A stretch of 36,788 nt of DNA, from the NCBI GenBank assembly GCA_963923035.1, contig CAWUKT010000072.1, positions 1 to 36,788 of the forward strand, in the 5' to 3' direction. A program made the position numbers and the translations under genes. The DNA is from CAWUKT01 sp963923035. Lineage in GTDB: Bacteria; Bacteroidota; Bacteroidia; J057; JADKCL01. A model generated the notes under the pieces. That model was not told where the DNA came from. It saw nothing but the letters and a program-made list of their open reading frames with translations, and made no database searches. Positions 32,926 through 36,788 of this stretch are shown piece by piece (position 1 is the stretch's first letter; each line of letters opens with the position of its first letter).

Positions 32926-34865
32926 GAACCGTTTGGACATATGTTATTATGGGCTGGGCCGTCGTTTGGGGTTCATTTGCCTACTCCCAAAGCTATACCC
33001 TGGAGGACTCGCTCCACGCCGATGAAATATTGGACTCCCTGCGATACTACGAATTTCGCGATCCGGATATCGGATTGGAATGGTGCGATTCCTTGGAGCG
33101 ATTTTCCCGGGAGCACTACTTCAAAGTGGGGGGGTTGCGGTCCGAGAATCGCCGGGGACGGATCCACGCTTCCCGGGGCGAGTACCAACCGGCCCGCAAG
33201 GCCTTTGAAGAAGGCATCCGCATCTCCCAATCGATTCCACGGCCTTCAGCGGTGGCAGCCATGCTGGACCAATTGGGAACCTTGGAACGAAAGATTGGGC
33301 GGTATCCCCGGGCCTTGGAAGCGCATCTTAGGGCCTACGAAATTTACGATAGTCTGGACATTCAAAATGGGGTGGCGGTGTGCAACAACAACCTGGCGAT
33401 CATCTACAAGATCATGGACGAGGACAGCCTGGCCCTGGTACACTACCAACTTGCCGCCGATGCCAACCTCAAGGGGGGACGACTTGAATCCTATATCGTG
33501 ACCATTCTGAACCTCAGCTATGTTCACATCAAGCACAAGGACGCTGACAGCTCATTGTACTACCAGAATTTGGCTTTGGGGTTGGCGGAGGAAAAAGGGT
33601 TGATGGTGCGGCAGGCCCAGGTGTTGTCGGCGCTGTACGATACGTATATGTTGCTGGACCGTAAAAAAGACGCCCAACAGGCCATCGAAAAGGCCGATCG
33701 GCTGTTTGGGCAAACTGAGGATCGCTTTTCTCAAGCCGGGATCAAGGTCAAGCGCAGCCATTTTTACATCCAACAGAAGCAATATGGAAAGGCAGAACCT
33801 CTGTTAGCGGAAGCCCAGGAGATGGCGGAAGAATTGGGGGCGCTGGAGATCCAAAAGACCATTCGCTTCCTGCAATTCCGGGTGAATAATCTTCAAAACC
33901 GGTATAAAAAGGCGCTGGATGCCTATATGAAGTTCACGGAATTGAAAGATAGCCTGACGGGTCGGGACACCCAACGGGAGATCGAGCAGCTGCGGTTGCA
34001 GTCGGAAGTGCGGGAAAAAGAGGCGGAACTCGCAAAGCAGGAATCCGAATTGGCGCGGATGGACGCAGAATTGAAGGTGGAATCGATGGAGCGGCGGAGC
34101 CAGGAATTGGAGTTGGGGCGGGTGCGGAACCGGTTATGGCTGTTGCTGGTGGCGGTGGCATTTCTCTTGTTGGGAGTGGCTTTTTTCCTGACCAAATACT
34201 TCGATAACCGGCGACGAAATCGTTTGCTGGAAGAGAAACAGGCGGTCACGGAACAATCCTTGCGGGACAAAGAACTCCTGATGAGCGAATTGCACCACCG
34301 GGTCAAGAACAACCTTCAGTTGATTTATAATTTGCTGGATTTGCAGTCCCGCCAGGTGGAAGGACCGGCCCGAACTGCATTGGATGAAAGCAAAGGGCGC
34401 GTGACATCGATGGCGTTGATTCACCAGGAGCTGTACCAGGAGGAAAATGTGAGCGGTGTGGACCTGCAAAAATACCTCCGTCAACTTACGGAGGGGGTGG
34501 ACCGGAGTTTTGGCTTGCAGGGCGTGGATATACAATTGGCCGTCGACCCCATCTGGGTGGATTTGCAGACCTCGGTGCCGCTGGGGCTCGTGGTCAACGA
34601 GTTGGTGACGAATTCGCTGAAGCATGGGTTCCCGGGTGACCGGGAGGGCTGGATCAAAGTGGGGCTGGAGGTGGAAGGCGAGGTCTTGGTGCTGGTGGTG
34701 GCGGACAATGGGGTAGGGCAAACGGGGGAAAAGGGAAAGGGGTTCGGGAAAACATTGATTCGCTCTTTGTCGCGGCAAATGAAGGCGGAGGTGTTGGAGC
34801 AGTCGGGAGAAGGGATGCGGACCGAATTGCGCATTCGAAAATTTCATCTGATCAAGCATGCATAA
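32922..34865 (+). CDS. TPR sensor histidine kinase, HisKA_2 type
   Basis: The 647-aa protein has an N-terminal signal peptide or anchor (MRTVWTYVIMGWAVVWGSFA), then tetratricopeptide-like helices over about 30-370, a coiled coil (about 350-400, with EKEAELAKQESELARM) and a transmembrane helix (about 404-425). The kinase core follows: ELHHRVKNNLQLIYNLLDLQ is the HisKA_2 dimerisation and phospho-acceptor site (His about 458), and the ATPase shows NELVTNSLKHGFPG and ADNGVGQ. Periplasmic TPR plus HisKA_2 is a typical Bacteroidota sensor. It overlaps the BtpA gene by 4 bp and the LytTR regulator gene by 8 bp, so the regulator is surely its partner. The signal is unknown. Confidence 0.93.
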   Translation: MRTVWTYVIMGWAVVWGSFAYSQSYTLEDSLHADEILDSLRYYEFRDPDIGLEWCDSLERFSREHYFKVGGLRSENRRGRIHASRGEYQPARKAFEEGIRISQSIPRPSAVAAMLDQLGTLERKIGRYPRALEAHLRAYEIYDSLDIQNGVAVCNNNLAIIYKIMDEDSLALVHYQLAADANLKGGRLESYIVTILNLSYVHIKHKDADSSLYYQNLALGLAEEKGLMVRQAQVLSALYDTYMLLDRKKDAQQAIEKADRLFGQTEDRFSQAGIKVKRSHFYIQQKQYGKAEPLLAEAQEMAEELGALEIQKTIRFLQFRVNNLQNRYKKALDAYMKFTELKDSLTGRDTQREIEQLRLQSEVREKEAELAKQESELARMDAELKVESMERRSQELELGRVRNRLWLLLVAVAFLLLGVAFFLTKYFDNRRRNRLLEEKQAVTEQSLRDKELLMSELHHRVKNNLQLIYNLLDLQSRQVEGPARTALDESKGRVTSMALIHQELYQEENVSGVDLQKYLRQLTEGVDRSFGLQGVDIQLAVDPIWVDLQTSVPLGLVVNELVTNSLKHGFPGDREGWIKVGLEVEGEVLVLVVADNGVGQTGEKGKGFGKTLIRSLSRQMKAEVLEQSGEGMRTELRIRKFHLIKHA

Positions 34866-35568
34866 ACCGGGAATCATCATTGTAGAAGACGAGGCATTGA
34901 TTGCCGATCACCTGGCGGTCTGCCTGGAAGAGGAAGGCTACGAAGTGCTGGGGGTGGCCGAGTCGGCGGAGGAGGCGTTGGCGTTGTTGGATGAAAAGGA
35001 AGCCGAGCTGTGTCTGTTGGACATTAACTTGGAGGGCGACCTGGACGGGGTGGATTTGGCCCACGAAATCAATCGCCACCACCGCATTCCGTTTATTTTC
35101 ATTACCTCCAATACATCTTCCCGGACCTTGAACCGGGTCAAGCTGACCGAGCCGGCGGGATTCATTGTCAAGCCCTATACCCCCGCCGATATCGCCTCGA
35201 ATGTGGCCATTGCCTTGTACAAGTCCCGCTCGACGCCCCTGGTAGCGCCAAAAATCGACGATAGCTTTTTCATCCGCGAGAAGCACGAATTGATTCGGGT
35301 GCGCTTTCGGGACATTCGCTACGTAGAAGCGATGGACAATTACGTGCGGATCCACACGGTTCAAGGGCGCCACGTCCTCAGTCAAACCCTGAAGTCGGTG
35401 GAACGGAAATTACAGCCGCACCATTTCATTCGGGTCCACCGTTCATTTCTCATCAACCTCCTTCACATCGACCTCATTGCCCCGCGCCATGTCCTGCTGG
35501 GAGAGACCGAGATTCCCGTCAGCGAGTCACAAAGGACCCGTTTGCTGGAATTGGTACAGGTTTTCTAG
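34858..35568 (+). CDS. LytTR-family response regulator
   Basis: The 236-aa protein has a receiver domain (1-120) with acidic pocket at E10-D11-E12, phospho-acceptor Asp55 in LLDINLEGDLDG and Lys105 in IVKPY. The LytTR DNA-binding domain follows (about 138-236): FIREKHELIRVRFRDIRYVE, MDNYVRIHT, LKSVERKLQPHHFIRVHRSF and LINLLHIDLI. LytTR proteins usually bind direct repeats upstream of envelope or regulatory genes; no such pair could be identified here. The start codon overlaps the kinase 3' end by 8 bp. This is the output half of the two-component system with the TPR kinase. Confidence 0.95.
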   Translation: MHKPGIIIVEDEALIADHLAVCLEEEGYEVLGVAESAEEALALLDEKEAELCLLDINLEGDLDGVDLAHEINRHHRIPFIFITSNTSSRTLNRVKLTEPAGFIVKPYTPADIASNVAIALYKSRSTPLVAPKIDDSFFIREKHELIRVRFRDIRYVEAMDNYVRIHTVQGRHVLSQTLKSVERKLQPHHFIRVHRSFLINLLHIDLIAPRHVLLGETEIPVSESQRTRLLELVQVF

Positions 35569-35711
35569 CCCTCAACCTCAATTCCTGACCTGGGGCAAGA
35601 ATTGGGTAAAACATACCTGACGGATATCAGTCCGGACGTTCACTGCCGTCATCCTCATCCTCGGGGGAAGCAGATACCTTTGGTATAGTTAATTCTTACA
35701 AAGGAAATATC

Positions 35712-36590
35712 ATGGAAAAGCGGCAAAAGAAAATCATCGTACCCATTGACGGATCCCCGGCATCGCAACGCGCAGTTGAAGTAGGGGGCCAGTTTGCAGC
35801 CAGCCACGGCAGCGAGTTGATTCTCCTCTATGTAGTGGAGCCTGTTCCGAACCTGATCGAGTTTTTTGCGGAGCGTGAGTTGAATGAAAAGCGTCGGGAT
35901 TGGGGCATTCGGCTGCTGAACAATGCCAAGAAAAATTACCAGGGACCCGAGGTTCAGATCTCCGAAATGATCATGACGGGCAAGCCTTACAAGAAGATTC
36001 TGGAGGCTTCCGAAGAAATCCTGGCCGAAATGATCGTGATGGGGGCTCAAGGGTCTCATACCGAAAGCGAAAATATCATTGGTTCGAACCTTCAAAAGGT
36101 CTTCCGTCTCTCTAAGGTGCCTGTGGTTTCAGTACCTTCCCATACCGAGAAAACGGAGTTTGGCAAGGTTCTTCTCCCGGTTGATCCCAACTTTGGGGCG
36201 ATCGAACTGGAGCGTTTCCTGTACGAATACAAGAGCACTTACAATCCGGTGGTGGAGATGGTGACTGTCGTCAATGAGCGCAATGAAGTTGATGATGCCC
36301 AGGCTTTCCTGGACAAGAATCAGAATGCGCTGGCCAAGGCGGGTATCCACGATGTCATCACGAATGTGATCATCGGTTCTGATCCGGCTTATGCGATTCT
36401 CCGCTACGCGGAAGAGAACGCACACGATATTATCTGGATGGAAACCCACGGTCGTACGGGGCTGAACGGTTGGTTGTTCGGTTCGGTGACGGGCGAGGTC
36501 CTGAATGGTTCTCCGGTTCCGGTCCTGAGCTTGCATCCGGAGCGGGAACCGCTGAAGAACTACTACTACCATGCGAATCTCCCGATTTGA
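35712..36590 (+). CDS. tandem UspA-domain universal stress protein
   Basis: The 292-aa cytoplasmic protein has two UspA domains, about 5-145 and 150-280. Domain 1 begins KKIIVPIDGSPASQRAVE and has the full ATP motif: G111-A-Q-G114, nine residues, then GSN. Domain 2 reads WMETHGRTGLNGWLFGSVT; the first Gly of the motif is Glu244, while H246-G247 and the downstream GS are kept. This may weaken nucleotide binding. An AAAGGA sequence 9 bp before the ATG is one of the few Shine-Dalgarno-like sites here. The gene stands alone, ended by a strong terminator. It is a different subtype from the protein encoded at 17251, whose second domain lost the motif entirely. Confidence 0.93.
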   Translation: MEKRQKKIIVPIDGSPASQRAVEVGGQFAASHGSELILLYVVEPVPNLIEFFAERELNEKRRDWGIRLLNNAKKNYQGPEVQISEMIMTGKPYKKILEASEEILAEMIVMGAQGSHTESENIIGSNLQKVFRLSKVPVVSVPSHTEKTEFGKVLLPVDPNFGAIELERFLYEYKSTYNPVVEMVTVVNERNEVDDAQAFLDKNQNALAKAGIHDVITNVIIGSDPAYAILRYAEENAHDIIWMETHGRTGLNGWLFGSVTGEVLNGSPVPVLSLHPEREPLKNYYYHANLPI

Positions 36591-36627
36591 TCGCCTCACC
36601 AAGGTCAAATTCGGTGTGAATCTTACA

Positions 36628-36660
36628 GAAAACCAGCCTGCGGGCTGGTTTTCCTGTTTT
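36628..36660 (+). terminator. intrinsic terminator of the second universal stress protein gene
   Basis: GAAAACCAGCC (36628-36638), loop TGCG, GGCTGGTTTTC (36643-36653), a perfect 11-bp stem with T-runs in and after it (CTGTTTT). Confidence 0.88.
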
Positions 36661-36788
36661 ATGGGGGGTGATTTTGGCATCTCCGATTTGCCGCGCACCC
36701 TACGCACCTCGCGGTAGGCGGGGGCCTTGGCTGGGTCCAGCCGGGCGCACCGGCCGGCGGTCCCGTCGGCGTTGGCTTTCGGGCGGGC
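36661..36788. other. GC-rich right end
   Basis: The last 100 bases are extremely GC-rich with small inverted repeats, such as CCGCG...CGCGG near 36692-36713 and GGCTGG-gt-CCAGCC near 36729-36742. No gene is visible. GGCGTTGGCT and TTGGCTGGG words also occur at the left end of the window, so both edges may belong to one dispersed intergenic repeat; this is inference. Confidence 0.4.

Noticed and set aside
1..36788. tRNA genes, CRISPR array, insertion sequences
   Set aside because: Looked for in the gaps; no cloverleaf, no regularly spaced repeats and no transposase or integrase frame was found.

Overview
The window looks like chromosome from a fairly GC-rich member of the Bacteroidota, most likely a Saprospiria/Lewinella-type lineage. 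The evidence is the gene content: a TPR histidine kinase of the HisKA_2 type paired with a LytTR regulator, a DUF4783-like protein, a GH3-family protein beside dxr and rseP, many lipoproteins and an RND efflux operon. Shine-Dalgarno sites are largely absent, and several genes follow promoter-like boxes of the Bacteroidota type (TAnnTTTG). I see no tRNA, rRNA, CRISPR array, transposase or phage structural gene. The placement is inference from gene content, not from a marker gene.

Layout. 1-560: GC-rich sequence with one doubtful small ORF. 559-2745: a CaiB/BaiF CoA-transferase and an EGF-like lipoprotein gene whose signal peptide is interrupted by an in-frame stop. 2554-4851: a minus-strand operon encoding a TPM-domain membrane protein, a membrane protein with two Tim44-like plus zinc-ribbon units, and a tiny lipoprotein. 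5138-8619: a 997-aa multidomain protein ending in a nucleotidyltransferase-like domain, with a small acidic protein 2 bp downstream; this is a toxin-immunity candidate and the most interesting locus here. 8622-10031: a secreted GH18-family protein with a C-terminal membrane anchor. 10164-17087: a tetR-tolC-adaptor-MBL hydrolase-RND pump operon with three near-identical palindromic operator candidates. 17251-20925: a universal stress protein, then a soluble PAS histidine kinase and a REC-CRP fusion regulator. 21011-22433: two secreted or outer-membrane proteins and a small coupled ORF.

22848-26893: an operon of a GH3-family acyl-amido synthetase, dxr (MEP isoprenoid pathway) and rseP (site-2 protease). 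26835-29161: O-antigen ligase/polymerase-like and bestrophin-like membrane proteins on the opposite strand. 29445-31869: a secreted beta-sandwich protein, a CYTH enzyme, a small membrane protein and a phosphodiester-glycosidase-like protein. 32113-35568: a tightly overlapping BtpA-family / TPR histidine kinase / LytTR regulator operon. 35712-36590: a second tandem universal stress protein, then a strong terminator and GC-rich sequence to the window end.

The genes are packed tightly. Same-strand neighbours often overlap by 4-13 bases, and convergent neighbours abut or overlap. Three genes (4851 minus, 30131 plus, 32113 plus) carry a TAnnTT-type box exactly 4 nt before the ATG, which suggests leaderless mRNAs.
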